A DNA stretch of 64,000 nucleotides from Patiriisocius marinistellae (GCF_009014635.1 NZ_BKCF01000001.1:1-64000), one strand, 5' to 3'; numbered from the stretch's first letter, positions 26,553 through 35,826 are shown. The notes: generated by a model not told the origin, from the sequence alone. A program made the numbers and translations.

Positions 26553-27299
26553 TTACAGTGGTTTATAAAGTATTGGTTTACTTGGAGAGGCATCATTTTC
26601 AAAAGAAGCTATTTGCAAATTAAGAACATAACTTCCATCTTTAACACTATTAGGAACATAAATAAACTCTGTTATTGTAGCCTTTTTTCTTGGTGCTTTT
26701 GGAACATCCCAAAATGCTTTATGCGCTAACAAAGCTCCATCATCCTTTTCCTTATCTATACTTGGCAAATCTATAAGTAAATGCAACACACCTATTTTAC
26801 GAAGGTACGTCGCAGCATCTTTGTGCAGATATGCCCAATTTGTATTAGAATATTTTCGGCTTTTTTTTGAAATTGTATTAGGCAATGTTCTAATTACAAC
26901 GGCTTGCGGAGTAGTACCGTGCAACCTTTCTTTTAATTGCGCTTCTGAAATTACAAGATCACCTTCCCTATTCTCAGGGGCAACTGTAATAACTTCGGCC
27001 ATAAAGAAAAAGGTTTTCAATGCATCATTTATGGAATAAAACTCCTTTGTTATATGACCATAACACTCCGTATGCGTTCCATGAGCGTGCGGATTAAATG
27101 CTATATTATTAAAATTTACAGAAGCTCCAGCTTCAACACTCCCTACCCAATCATCTAATTGTACAGGAGAAATTTTTGGTTTTTCCAAATACCAGGCTAA
27201 CGGATTTTTATCTGAGTTTTTTAACGTGATTGATAAATCAATAGGTTTTGATAAATCAATTGCTTTTCGCGTTGCGTGTAAAGTGATAGTTGCTTTCAA
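26553..27299 (-). CDS. Cyclase family protein (kynurenine-formamidase-like)
   Basis: A 248-residue cytoplasmic protein of the cyclase / kynurenine formamidase-like superfamily (PF04199). The metal-binding motif reads NPHAHGTHTECYGHI, with Glu where the family usually has Asp (HxGTHxDxPxH), so the metal site may be altered. TPQAVVIRTLPN and PSIDKEKDDGALLAHKAFWD agree with the family core. The substrate cannot be stated. The start codon is TTG at 27299; there is no in-frame ATG near the N-terminus, and the TTG start gives MKATITLHATRKAIDLSKPI, which matches the usual family N-terminus. Confidence 0.83.
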   Translation of the reverse strand: MKATITLHATRKAIDLSKPIDLSITLKNSDKNPLAWYLEKPKISPVQLDDWVGSVEAGASVNFNNIAFNPHAHGTHTECYGHITKEFYSINDALKTFFFMAEVITVAPENREGDLVISEAQLKERLHGTTPQAVVIRTLPNTISKKSRKYSNTNWAYLHKDAATYLRKIGVLHLLIDLPSIDKEKDDGALLAHKAFWDVPKAPRKKATITEFIYVPNSVKDGSYVLNLQIASFENDASPSKPILYKPL

Positions 27300-27343
27300 T
27301 AGTTTTAATGAGATAATGTGTAATGCTTATTTAAGCAATAATT

Positions 27344-28504
27344 TTATTCTAAATTTAATAAAAATAAGTCTGAAGCAATCCCATCACTTAAAAACTTCCC
27401 TTTTTTAGTCACTTTCAAATTTTCTCCATCAATTATAAGGAAATTAGATGTTATATGTTCCTTCATTTGGAGCTCTAAATACTCAAGATACTTTGTGCCG
27501 AAATTTTTAGAAATTTCAGTAAAAGAGACACCATTTTTTGTGCGCAATCGTGTCATCACATATTCATTATACTTATCTGTTTTAGAAAGTGATTCACGCT
27601 CCATTGGAAGTTCGCCCGTTGTAATTTTTTTTATGTAAAGTGGGTTATTATTAATATTCCAGCTCCTTGCATTTCCATCATAACTATGCGCAGAAGGACC
27701 AATGCCCAAATAAGGTTTTCCTTGCCAGTATGCAGTGTTATTTTGTGACTCCCAACCAGGTTTGCAAAAATTTGAAAACTCATAATTATCATACCCAGAA
27801 GCTTCTGTATATTCTAATAATAACTTGTGATGTTCCTGCGCCACATCATCTTCCACAGGAGGAACAATCCCTTTTTTAATAAAATTCTCGAGTGCTGTTT
27901 TAGGCTCTACAGTCAATGCATAGCAGGATAAATGAGGAATATCTAATGCTAGAGCAATCTTTATATTTTCTAACCAACGTTCGCGTGTCATTTTTGGAAT
28001 CCCATAAATCAAGTCAATACTTATATTATCAAAATGCTCCTTTGCTTTATTAATACATGCTAAAGCCTCGGTTGCATTATGAGCGCGGTTCATTAATTTT
28101 AGATCTTCTTCAAAAAAAGATTGTACACCAATGGAAAGGCGGTTAATCCCTATGTTTTTATATGCTTCAAAAATATTAATTTGTGATTGTCCATCGATAG
28201 GCTCATTAAATATTATATCGTCTGGGTTTGCCTCTAACGTAATTTCGGGTGCTTCGGAAATATGAAATTGATTATAAACTGTATCAAGAATAGTTTTTAA
28301 TTCTTCGATTGTTAACAAGGATGGTGTTCCTCCACCAAAATAAATAGTCTGAACAGTTTCAACCATTTCGCTTTTCCGAAGTTCTAATTCTTTACAAATT
28401 GCCGCCACCATTTGATCTCGCTTATGCAGAGAAGTAGAAAAATGAAAATCGCAATAGTGACACGCTTGTTTACAAAAAGGGATATGAATGTATATTCCGG
28501 CCAT
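27344..28504 (-). CDS. hemW: Radical SAM haem chaperone HemW
   Basis: A 386-residue protein with the radical SAM cluster motif C11-K-Q-A-C15-H-Y-C18 followed by DFHFST, IYFGGGTPSLL, EANPDDI, NRLSIGVQSF and SIDLIYGIPKM. In HemW the motif is CxxxCxxC followed by DF, as here, rather than the extra Cys of true coproporphyrinogen dehydrogenase HemN; it delivers haem to respiratory proteins. The C-terminal HemW domain (about 300-386) is complete. It lies 60 bases downstream of ruvC. Confidence 0.94.
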   Translation of the reverse strand: MAGIYIHIPFCKQACHYCDFHFSTSLHKRDQMVAAICKELELRKSEMVETVQTIYFGGGTPSLLTIEELKTILDTVYNQFHISEAPEITLEANPDDIIFNEPIDGQSQINIFEAYKNIGINRLSIGVQSFFEEDLKLMNRAHNATEALACINKAKEHFDNISIDLIYGIPKMTRERWLENIKIALALDIPHLSCYALTVEPKTALENFIKKGIVPPVEDDVAQEHHKLLLEYTEASGYDNYEFSNFCKPGWESQNNTAYWQGKPYLGIGPSAHSYDGNARSWNINNNPLYIKKITTGELPMERESLSKTDKYNEYVMTRLRTKNGVSFTEISKNFGTKYLEYLELQMKEHITSNFLIIDGENLKVTKKGKFLSDGIASDLFLLNLE

Positions 28505-28564
28505 TTTTTTTAGTTTATAGTAGCAGTTAAAGTTTGCAGTTTATTTACTGAATACTTAAACGAC

Positions 28565-29143
28565 CTATTTTTTTCCTCCTTCAATTCTTTTCTCGTTTTG
28601 CTTTACAAAAGACGCCCAACCTGAATAACTTTTACCAGTTGCCGCAACTCTATTTGTATTATAAAAATGACATACAGCAGCTGCGAGCCCGTCTGTACTA
28701 TCTAAGTTTTTAGGTAACTTTTTAAGTCCCTCTAGCGTGTTCAATAGCATTTTTGCCACTTGCTCTTTACTCGCATTTCCGCTTCCAGTAATTGCCATTT
28801 TTATCTTTTTTGGCGAGTATTCTGTAATTGTAATCTCTCTAGAAAGCCCCGCGGCCATTGCAACTCCTTGTGCCCTACCAAGTTTTAACATGGATTGCAC
28901 ATTTTTACCAAAAAAAGGAGCCTCAATTGCAATCTCATCTGGATGAAACGTGTCTATTAATTCAATAGTGCGTTCAAAAATTAATTTTAACCTCTTATAA
29001 TGATCATCATATTTTGATAATTGAAGTTCATTTAATTGTAAAAATTCCATTTTTTTACCCACTACGCGAATCAACCCAAAACCCATAATTGTAGTTCCTG
29101 GGTCAATGCCTAATATGATTCTTTCTGTTTTATTTATGGACAT
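28565..29143 (-). CDS. ruvC: Crossover junction endodeoxyribonuclease RuvC
   Basis: A 192-residue Holliday-junction resolvase. The RNase H-like fold acidic residues are present: Asp in ILGIDPGTTIMGFGLI, Glu in EIAIEAPFFGKN and Asp in LDSTDGLAAAVCHF. The last 20 or so residues form a basic tail. It starts the ten-gene minus-strand run ending at 20651. ruvA and ruvB are not in the window. Confidence 0.96.
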   Translation of the reverse strand: MSINKTERIILGIDPGTTIMGFGLIRVVGKKMEFLQLNELQLSKYDDHYKRLKLIFERTIELIDTFHPDEIAIEAPFFGKNVQSMLKLGRAQGVAMAAGLSREITITEYSPKKIKMAITGSGNASKEQVAKMLLNTLEGLKKLPKNLDSTDGLAAAVCHFYNTNRVAATGKSYSGWASFVKQNEKRIEGGKK

Positions 29144-29298
29144 TATTCAATTTTAAAAAAATAGTTGGATTTTTAAACATATCGTTTAAAGGGGGTTTCG
29201 ATTGCGCTCAAACAGGCATGCTAATTCTAATTTATATCATCCCAAAATAAAAATGATTATTTAATCTTTAGAATACTTTTTAATACTTTCGTAGCAAT

Positions 29299-30255
29299 AT
29301 GTTTTCACTTTCTCACAAAGCTAAACAATATCTACTCGTTGCACTAAAAGTATTAATACTTGGAGCAACATTTATATACATATACATAAAACTCGCTGAG
29401 ACTAATGCATCTGTAATTACCATTTTAAAGTCACCATTTCAAAATACCACACAAGATTTAACGCGACAACTAATTCTAATTTTTATTTTAGTCTTAGGCA
29501 ATTGGTTTTTCGAGATTTCAAAATGGAAAATAGCCATATCTCACTTACAACACATTTCATATTTACGAGCTTTAAAAGAAAGCCTTTCAGCTTTAACGGT
29601 GTCGCTTACTACACCAAATAGAATAGGCGATTATGGAGCAAAGGCATATTTTTACGCCGCAGATAAGCGAAAAAAAATTCTTTTACTCAATTTTTTAGTC
29701 AGTGGCTCACAGATGGCTGTTACTTGTATTTTTGGAACAATAGGAATTTTATTCATTGTTTTAAATTATGATTTAAAATTGCAAACAACCACACTCATTC
29801 TCTTAAGCATAGTCGCTCTGTTATTTGCATTTTTAGTCTATTTATTTAAAGAGAGAGAATTGCTCATAAAAGGTTTTTCTATCGCAAATGTGTGGCGCTA
29901 CTATGGTATTATTGATACTAGTATAAAAATAAAAGTTATGGTGTTTTCAGTAATTAGATATGTACTTTTCAGCTATTTATTTTACTATTTATTATGTTTT
30001 TTTGGAGCTGAAATTTCATTACATCTAACCATATTTTTCATTTTCGCAATGTACTTATTGGTATCCATTCTCCCTTCAGTGTTTATTTTTGATGTGGTGG
30101 TAAGAGGAGGCGTAGCTGTGTGGTTATTTTCTATAATAGGTGTTGATGAAGTTATTGTCCTCGCCACTGTATTAGCCATGTGGGTACTTAATACCATAAT
30201 CCCAGCCGTGTTAGGCAGTTATTTTGTTGCACGTTATAAACATACAATCGCATGA
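29299..30255 (+). CDS. Flippase-like membrane protein (lysylphosphatidylglycerol synthase TM region family)
   Basis: A 318-residue protein with about eight hydrophobic segments and the LPG_synthase_TM pattern (ANIDAN-like GNWFFEISKWKIAISHLQHI, SLTTPNRIGDYGAKAYFYAA, IPAVLGSYFVARY). Such proteins flip or modify lipids, or act with glycosyltransferases to make glycolipids. Its last 4 bases overlap the GT2 gene (ATGA), so the two are very likely translated together and work on one lipid-linked product. The substrate is unknown. Confidence 0.82.
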   Translation: MFSLSHKAKQYLLVALKVLILGATFIYIYIKLAETNASVITILKSPFQNTTQDLTRQLILIFILVLGNWFFEISKWKIAISHLQHISYLRALKESLSALTVSLTTPNRIGDYGAKAYFYAADKRKKILLLNFLVSGSQMAVTCIFGTIGILFIVLNYDLKLQTTTLILLSIVALLFAFLVYLFKERELLIKGFSIANVWRYYGIIDTSIKIKVMVFSVIRYVLFSYLFYYLLCFFGAEISLHLTIFFIFAMYLLVSILPSVFIFDVVVRGGVAVWLFSIIGVDEVIVLATVLAMWVLNTIIPAVLGSYFVARYKHTIA

Positions 30256-31385
30256 GCATTGCATTACTCATAATAGGCTGTTTATATACATTATTAATAC
30301 TTCTTCTGTACTTCGGAAATATTAAACTAAAAAAGTTTCAAGATGCTTTAAGAAATGATCAAACATCGCAAATTCCAACTATTAAATTTTCCATAGTAAT
30401 TCCTTTTAGAAATGAACAACACCGCATTTTGCCGTTGCTTCAAAGTATTAATAAACTCAAATTCCCAAAATCATCTTTTGAAATTATATTTATTGATGAT
30501 GCTTCTAGTGATGATTCCATTTTTGTTATAAATACAAGTATTGACCCTACGATTGACTACCAAATTTTAACGAATAAAAACGTATCAAAATCTCCAAAAA
30601 AAGATGCCATTACCCTCGCGGTTTCAAAAGCAAAAAATGAGTGGATAATCACTACTGATGCTGATTGTATAGTACCACAATATTGGCTAGAAACTTATGC
30701 ACAATTTATAGATAAAAAGCATCCATCACTCATTTGTGGACCAATTGCATATAGCAGCAACAATAGCTTTTTAAATAAGTTTCAACAACTAGACGCATTG
30801 AGTTTGCAATGGGTAGGAATGGGAAGCTTTGGATACTCAAAACCCATAATGGCAAATGGTGCAAATATGGCGTATAGGGTAACTTTGTTTGAGAGCCTCA
30901 ATGGCTTTGAAGGTAATACCAATATTGCTAGTGGCGATGATATTTTTATGCTAGAAAAAGCAAAAAAGAGTAATATAAACGGTGTCAAATTTTTAAGAGT
31001 CAAGAATGCTATTGTATTTACCCAACCCGAAAAAAACTGGAAAAGTGTAATTAATCAACGGGTACGTTGGGCTTCAAAAACGAGCAAGGTAAAAAATCAA
31101 TTTTCACAAGGAATCGGACTTTTGGTTTTTTTAGCTAATGCAGCTATTATTATTGGTGTTTTATGGAGTGTTTTCAACCTCTCAATACTGTGGCATGTGC
31201 TTATTTATTTTATACTCAAATTAATCCTTGACGCGATTGCACTTTATCAATCGGCTTCTTTTTTTGGAATACGACTGGGATTCATTTCCGTAGTAAAAAG
31301 TGCTATTATTTATCCATTTACTACAATGATTGTTGTCGTTGGCTCTATTAAAGGGAGATACAACTGGAAGGGTAGAGATTTTTAA
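30252..31385 (+). CDS. Membrane-bound family 2 glycosyltransferase
   Basis: A 377-residue processive-type GT2: N-terminal membrane helix, then FSIVIPFRNEQHRILPLLQS, IIFIDDASSDDS, the metal-binding TTDADCIVP, SGDDIFMLEKAKK and QRVRWASK (the QxxRW motif), followed by three membrane helices. It should transfer a sugar from a nucleotide donor on the cytoplasmic face. It overlaps the preceding flippase-like gene by 4 bases. Confidence 0.9.
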   Translation: MSIALLIIGCLYTLLILLLYFGNIKLKKFQDALRNDQTSQIPTIKFSIVIPFRNEQHRILPLLQSINKLKFPKSSFEIIFIDDASSDDSIFVINTSIDPTIDYQILTNKNVSKSPKKDAITLAVSKAKNEWIITTDADCIVPQYWLETYAQFIDKKHPSLICGPIAYSSNNSFLNKFQQLDALSLQWVGMGSFGYSKPIMANGANMAYRVTLFESLNGFEGNTNIASGDDIFMLEKAKKSNINGVKFLRVKNAIVFTQPEKNWKSVINQRVRWASKTSKVKNQFSQGIGLLVFLANAAIIIGVLWSVFNLSILWHVLIYFILKLILDAIALYQSASFFGIRLGFISVVKSAIIYPFTTMIVVVGSIKGRYNWKGRDF

Positions 31386-31411
31386 ATATTGAGAAGAAAA
31401 CTAGCTAAAGG

Positions 31412-31438
31412 TTGAATTCTAAAAAATCTGTACCTTTA
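31412..31438 (+). promoter_or_regulatory. Possible promoter of the outer-membrane protein gene
   Basis: TTG at 31412-31414, spacer of 16 bases, TACCTTTA at 31431-31438. The spacer is short and the last base departs from TAnnTTTG, so support is modest. Confidence 0.35.
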
Positions 31439-31458
31439 TAATCCAAATCCTACAAATA

Positions 31459-32352
31459 ATGAAAATCCTACGTCCCTTTTTCACAGTACTATTTTTACTA
31501 GTTGTGAGTGCTGTTTTTGCTCAAAAACAATATACAATTGATGGTAAGCAATACAAACTCAACACTGAGGCAGAAGGCACCATCACCCTTTTATGGAATA
31601 CAATTGAAGGAGAATATCGCTTCTTTTCTCAAAAGGGAACAGCTATAACAGAACTTACTAATACCTACTCAAACGGTGATTATAATGAAGAATACAAAGT
31701 AGTTTTACAACAGCAAACTGGCTGGGATGCATCAAGAGTTAAGGATACAAAACTTACATTAGGTTCGTTACGCAATTTTTTTAACAGCTACAATGCAGGT
31801 GAAGATACAAACTACTCTTACAACGAACCCATAAAACTACAACATAGATTGGGTGCTTTTGTAGGAGTTAATAATGCTGCATATACTGCTAACCCTACAA
31901 ACGCAAGTCACACAGCATTAGGGATAGAATACGAAGTATTAGACCCAAATAAACTAAAAAGACATTCTCTTGTTTTTAGATTTAAGCAAACTCTAGATGC
32001 AGATGATCACGCATATTCTGCTTCACAAGTTTCATTCAACTACCGTTTTAAATTTATTAAATCTGAAACGTTAGATCTTTTTGCAAACATAAAAGTAGCT
32101 GAGTATTCTTACATCAAAAATGAAAGAACTGTAATAACACCCGTTGCAGGAAATCCTGGTGAGAGCACCACGGTTATTGTTGACACTAGCGGAGGAACTA
32201 TTGATGCCATTGGTGGTTTAGGGTTAGGTGCAGATTACAAACTAGGTAATGGTTACCTCACGCTGTCTCTAAACGACCTAGTTGCCGTAGGATTAGAAAA
32301 AAATGATGAGTTTCCACTTGATGTAACCTTGGGGTATAAATTTATTTTTTAA
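31459..32352 (+). CDS. Probable outer-membrane beta-barrel protein
   Basis: A 297-residue protein with signal peptide MKILRPFFTVLFLLVVSAVFAQ. Residues about 24-130 carry short alternating motifs (YKLNTEAEGTITLLWNTIEG, EEYKVVLQQQTG) and the rest reads as amphipathic strands ending LDVTLGYKFIF, with the C-terminal Phe typical of barrel proteins. I do not recognise a named family. It is followed head-on by a minus-strand gene whose stop overlaps its own. Confidence 0.7.
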   Translation: MKILRPFFTVLFLLVVSAVFAQKQYTIDGKQYKLNTEAEGTITLLWNTIEGEYRFFSQKGTAITELTNTYSNGDYNEEYKVVLQQQTGWDASRVKDTKLTLGSLRNFFNSYNAGEDTNYSYNEPIKLQHRLGAFVGVNNAAYTANPTNASHTALGIEYEVLDPNKLKRHSLVFRFKQTLDADDHAYSASQVSFNYRFKFIKSETLDLFANIKVAEYSYIKNERTVITPVAGNPGESTTVIVDTSGGTIDAIGGLGLGADYKLGNGYLTLSLNDLVAVGLEKNDEFPLDVTLGYKFIF

Positions 32353-32831
32353 TTATTCCCCGTACTCAAATTAATAGGCAATGTAAACTCAGTAGTCACT
32401 GGAATCCCCCTTTTATAGGCGGGAGCTATGAGCGTCATTGAATCAAGGCGCTGTGAAATCCATTCTTTTAACTTCGGAAATTCTAAGGCGGCGAGACTGT
32501 CTATTTCAATATGCTGTATTGCTATAATTCCTTTTGCAGAAACTTGAAAAGACACAGCAATTGTTTCATCAAGATCTTGCATTGCTACTAGATTGCGGTC
32601 TAGAAGTGCGCCAGTAACGGTATCACTTAATGCGCTAATAAAGCATTGCTTTGAAGCTTCTTTTTCGGTACTATTCTCACAACTTTTAAAAACAGGAAAT
32701 GTGTCAACGTCTTTAAAATCTATAGTTTTAATTTCCTCTGTGTAAAAAGTTTCCGAAGTGATTTTTTCAGTCTCAAAATAGTTGCAAGATGTTGCAATAA
32801 TAATGATGAATAAGAAAACTGTGTATTTCAT
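32349..32831 (-). CDS. TonB C-terminal-like lipoprotein
   Basis: A 160-residue lipoprotein (MKYTVFLFIIIIATSC, lipobox ATSC). The mature part resembles the periplasmic TonB C-terminal domain seen in Bacteroidota M56 operons: FPVFKSCENST, then VSFQVSAKGIIAIQHIEI, PKLKEWISQRLDSM and GIPVTTEFTLPI. It lacks the membrane helix and proline region of a true TonB, so energy transduction is unlikely; it could bind a periplasmic partner. The frame extends to 32867, but the ATG at 32831 gives a clean lipoprotein start. Last gene of the second BlaI operon. Confidence 0.75.
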   Translation of the reverse strand: MKYTVFLFIIIIATSCNYFETEKITSETFYTEEIKTIDFKDVDTFPVFKSCENSTEKEASKQCFISALSDTVTGALLDRNLVAMQDLDETIAVSFQVSAKGIIAIQHIEIDSLAALEFPKLKEWISQRLDSMTLIAPAYKRGIPVTTEFTLPINLSTGNN

Positions 32832-32881
32832 TTTTAGTAACCAAAATGGAACTTGAAAAATACACAATTTTAACTAGACAA

Positions 32882-34060
32882 TTATTCCTTACTCAAATGG
32901 ATTTTTTGTTTTAAATCATTAGCACGTGTAAAGGCAAGTTGATAAAAATCTCCTTCTTTGTCAAAATTTAAAATATACTGCTCATAGAGCTTGAGCACCT
33001 CACTGTCGTCCTCATAATAATTATCTGCCGCTATTGCTAATTGGTATTGGGCATATTGATTAAAAGGATTTTCTTTTATTGCTTTGTTTAAATATTCAAT
33101 AGTCTTTTTGTAATTTTTCTCACGGTTGTAGCTTGCAGCTATTGAAACATATTCACTATCTAAAGAAGGGGTTCGCAATGCTATTGCCATTTCTATATTT
33201 AATCTTCCTTTTTCATATTGTTCAATTCCCATTAAACATTTTCCTAGATTATAAAAATATGAGGCATTTTTGGGATCATATTCTTTTATGAGCTTTTCAA
33301 AAGTATTTACCGCTAATTGATATTGATATGTTTTTGCATAACTAATGGCTAGTTTTTCTAAAAATTGTTCAGTGCCCTCGCCCAGTTCGATAAGCTTATT
33401 AAAACTTGTGATCGCATCATGAAATTCATCTTGATAAAATGCTGAGAGAGCTTTCAAAATTAAAAACTTACTACTTTTCTCATCTGCTTTTAAACCTTGA
33501 GTTATGTATAGTTTTGCTTGGTTAAATTTTCTTTTTTCGGTTAGTATTTTTGCGAGTCTGTACACAGTGTTAAGATGATTTGGGTCATCTTTAAGCGCTG
33601 ATAAATAAAAAGGGATTGCAAGGGTATCATTTTCTTTTTCGGCTAATAAACCTTGGTAATAGGGGTAGTTTGGATTTTCTGCATTATTCTCTGCCAATGC
33701 TGCGAAGACGGGGTTTGCTTGTTTTATATTTCCGAGGGAATACAGCAACTTACCATAATTATATTGAATAAGTACGTTACTTGCATCTTTTTCAAGTGCC
33801 ATTTTAAAATGTGTTATCGCCTCTTTTGAGAAACCTAGCGCCTCATAACTTTTTGCTATTTTGAAATGAACATTCGCATCTATTTCTGCATTTTGATATT
33901 CTATAATTGCACGACTGTAATCCCCTAATTCAAAAAGACTATCGCCACTTTGAGAATATAAAGCAACATCACGCCCAGCATCAATATTTGATTTCTGGGC
34001 GTGAGTGCTAATAAAAATTAGACTGCATAAAAGTAGTATGAAATAGGTATTATTCTTCAA
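32882..34060 (-). CDS. Exported TPR-repeat protein
   Basis: A 392-residue protein with signal peptide (KNNTYFILLLCSLIFISTHA) and about nine to ten tetratricopeptide repeats through to residue 360 (SLFELGDYSRAIIEYQNAEI, YEALGFSKEAITHFKMAL, SKFLILKALSAFYQDEFHDA and so on). It should serve as a periplasmic protein-binding scaffold. The start codon is TTG at 34060, overlapping the end of the M56-TonB gene by 11 bases; no in-frame ATG is nearby and the signal peptide needs this start. Confidence 0.82.
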   Translation of the reverse strand: MKNNTYFILLLCSLIFISTHAQKSNIDAGRDVALYSQSGDSLFELGDYSRAIIEYQNAEIDANVHFKIAKSYEALGFSKEAITHFKMALEKDASNVLIQYNYGKLLYSLGNIKQANPVFAALAENNAENPNYPYYQGLLAEKENDTLAIPFYLSALKDDPNHLNTVYRLAKILTEKRKFNQAKLYITQGLKADEKSSKFLILKALSAFYQDEFHDAITSFNKLIELGEGTEQFLEKLAISYAKTYQYQLAVNTFEKLIKEYDPKNASYFYNLGKCLMGIEQYEKGRLNIEMAIALRTPSLDSEYVSIAASYNREKNYKKTIEYLNKAIKENPFNQYAQYQLAIAADNYYEDDSEVLKLYEQYILNFDKEGDFYQLAFTRANDLKQKIHLSKE

Positions 34061-35459
34061 TCTTAAAATTTATAGGTAATGAGTAAAGCACACTTACTTT
34101 TTTGCCACTTTGTTCTCCTGCTTGCATAGTTGGTAAACTTGAAACCACTCTAATTGCTTCCTCTTTAAGCGAAGAATGGGGAGCTCTTGCTTTTACATTA
34201 GATACTTGCCCTTGTGCATCAATTTTAAATTGAACATATATTTGTTGTAAACCACTTAGCTCTTTAGGAGCGACATCTACATTATAATTTTTAACAACGA
34301 AAGACATTATATTTTTTTGAATACAGGACTTTAATTCCTCATTTGTTCCTGAACATCCTGGATATGTTGGAACTTTTTCTATAACTCCAAAGGGGATTTC
34401 TAGAAATTCGTTATCACTATCAAAATCTGGATGATCAACTCCTTGAGGTGATGTTAAAACTGTAAACGCTGCTAATGCACGTTCTTCCTCTGCAGTTAAA
34501 CCCCCATTTTTAGCGATAGATTCGGTAAGCCTGTCTATATTCTGTATTATTTCACTGTTTGACTCTGAGCCAAAATTAGCAGTATTATATCCTTCTTCAC
34601 TGGATTGACCTGAGCAAGAAGTATAAATTAACATTCCAAATACTAGCGGGATTAACACTAAATACTTTAACTGTACAATGTTTTTTGATTTTGATTTTTG
34701 TAACATGATTATTCGTTTTTTGATTAATGAATGATTGAAAAATGTATTGATGAATGAAATATTTTCGGTGCCAAAAACCTGTGATAAAAGGCTTTGATAA
34801 TACTGGCTTTTGGATTGAATTGTAATTACTTTTTCGTCTGCTATAAACTCTTGTAACGTGCGCATTCTACTTTGATAGGTGTAGCTCAATGGATTGAACC
34901 AAAAAATAATTTTGATAATTTCAAAATAAAGCAAATCTAAAGAATGGTTGCCTTTAACGTGTTCAAGTTCGTGTAATAGTATGCTCTCTTTCTGCACTTC
35001 GGAAATATTAGACCCTAAATAAATTGTTTTTAAGAATGAAAATGCTGTAGTTGAATTATGCAGCTCAACTAATTGAAAACCATCCATTTTAGAAACTACT
35101 CCTTGGGACCTAAGTTTAAAAAGCTTAACCAGTTTTATAATAAATAAGCAAAGTGCAATAGCAGCGCCTATTTTCCAAAATAAAAACAAATCCAAATATC
35201 CTGATGCAAATGTATTTGCAAGTCCGTTAGCCGATGTTACATCACCAATAATAACTGCAGGTAACTCAACCACATACGCTGTGGGAATTTGTTCCCTAAT
35301 ACTCGAAACACTAATTAACGGAAGTATAAAACTCGCAATAGGTGTACCCAATAAATACCATCTATTTAAATTATGAAATGTCTCCTTTTTAAGGAACAAA
35401 TCATACGCTACAAGAAACAGTAGCTGAAAAGCGACAACCTGTAAAATATAATGTATCAT
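34050..35459 (-). CDS. BlaR1-type M56 peptidase with C-terminal TonB domain
   Basis: A 469-residue membrane protein. The N-terminal membrane region and zinc motif His163-Glu-Leu-Glu-His167 are followed by IIFWFNPLSYTYQSRMRTLQ and the final membrane helix near 265-285. The periplasmic part ends (about 355-469) in a TonB C-terminal domain (VPTYPGCSG, LQQIYVQFKIDAQGQVSNVK, LYSLPINFKIEE) rather than a penicillin sensor domain. Bacteroidota often carry such M56-TonB proteins; the signal is unknown. It starts 1 base after the BlaI stop and overlaps the TPR gene, so the four genes form one operon. Confidence 0.9.
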   Translation of the reverse strand: MIHYILQVVAFQLLFLVAYDLFLKKETFHNLNRWYLLGTPIASFILPLISVSSIREQIPTAYVVELPAVIIGDVTSANGLANTFASGYLDLFLFWKIGAAIALCLFIIKLVKLFKLRSQGVVSKMDGFQLVELHNSTTAFSFLKTIYLGSNISEVQKESILLHELEHVKGNHSLDLLYFEIIKIIFWFNPLSYTYQSRMRTLQEFIADEKVITIQSKSQYYQSLLSQVFGTENISFINTFFNHSLIKKRIIMLQKSKSKNIVQLKYLVLIPLVFGMLIYTSCSGQSSEEGYNTANFGSESNSEIIQNIDRLTESIAKNGGLTAEEERALAAFTVLTSPQGVDHPDFDSDNEFLEIPFGVIEKVPTYPGCSGTNEELKSCIQKNIMSFVVKNYNVDVAPKELSGLQQIYVQFKIDAQGQVSNVKARAPHSSLKEEAIRVVSSLPTMQAGEQSGKKVSVLYSLPINFKIEE

Positions 35460-35460
35460 A

Positions 35461-35826
35461 CTATTTTTCTTTATTTACTTCGTTCATGATTGCTTCCATC
35501 TCTTTTACCGAAATATCATTTTTCTTCATAAAAAAAGAAACCATACTTTTAAAGGAACCTTGAAAATAACCATCAACTAATTTGTTGATAGATTGATTAC
35601 TATACACCTCTTTTTTTACAATAGGAAAATAAATATGCCCTCTTCCCTCTTTTCTATAATTTACAAACTCCTTGTTCTCTAAAATTCTTACAATTGTAGA
35701 AACTGTGTTTGTTGCAGGCTTGGGCTCATCAAATTGCGCCACAATTGCTGCGACATTTCCCTCTCCTAACTCCCAAAGGATTTGCATAATATCTTCTTCG
35801 GCTTTTGTAAGTTGTTTACTATTCAT
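35461..35826 (-). CDS. BlaI/MecI family repressor (second copy)
   Basis: A 121-residue winged-helix repressor (MNSKQLTKAEEDIMQILWEL, then DEPKPATNTVSTIVRILENK and KEGRGHIYFPIV), the same length as the first copy at 13044 and clearly paralogous. It heads the operon BlaI, M56-TonB, TPR, TonB-like lipoprotein. Two palindromes with the same CTA-N6-TAG core as the first locus lie about 90-120 bases upstream (35915-35947) in the divergent intergenic region. Confidence 0.93.
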   Translation of the reverse strand: MNSKQLTKAEEDIMQILWELGEGNVAAIVAQFDEPKPATNTVSTIVRILENKEFVNYRKEGRGHIYFPIVKKEVYSNQSINKLVDGYFQGSFKSMVSFFMKKNDISVKEMEAIMNEVNKEK

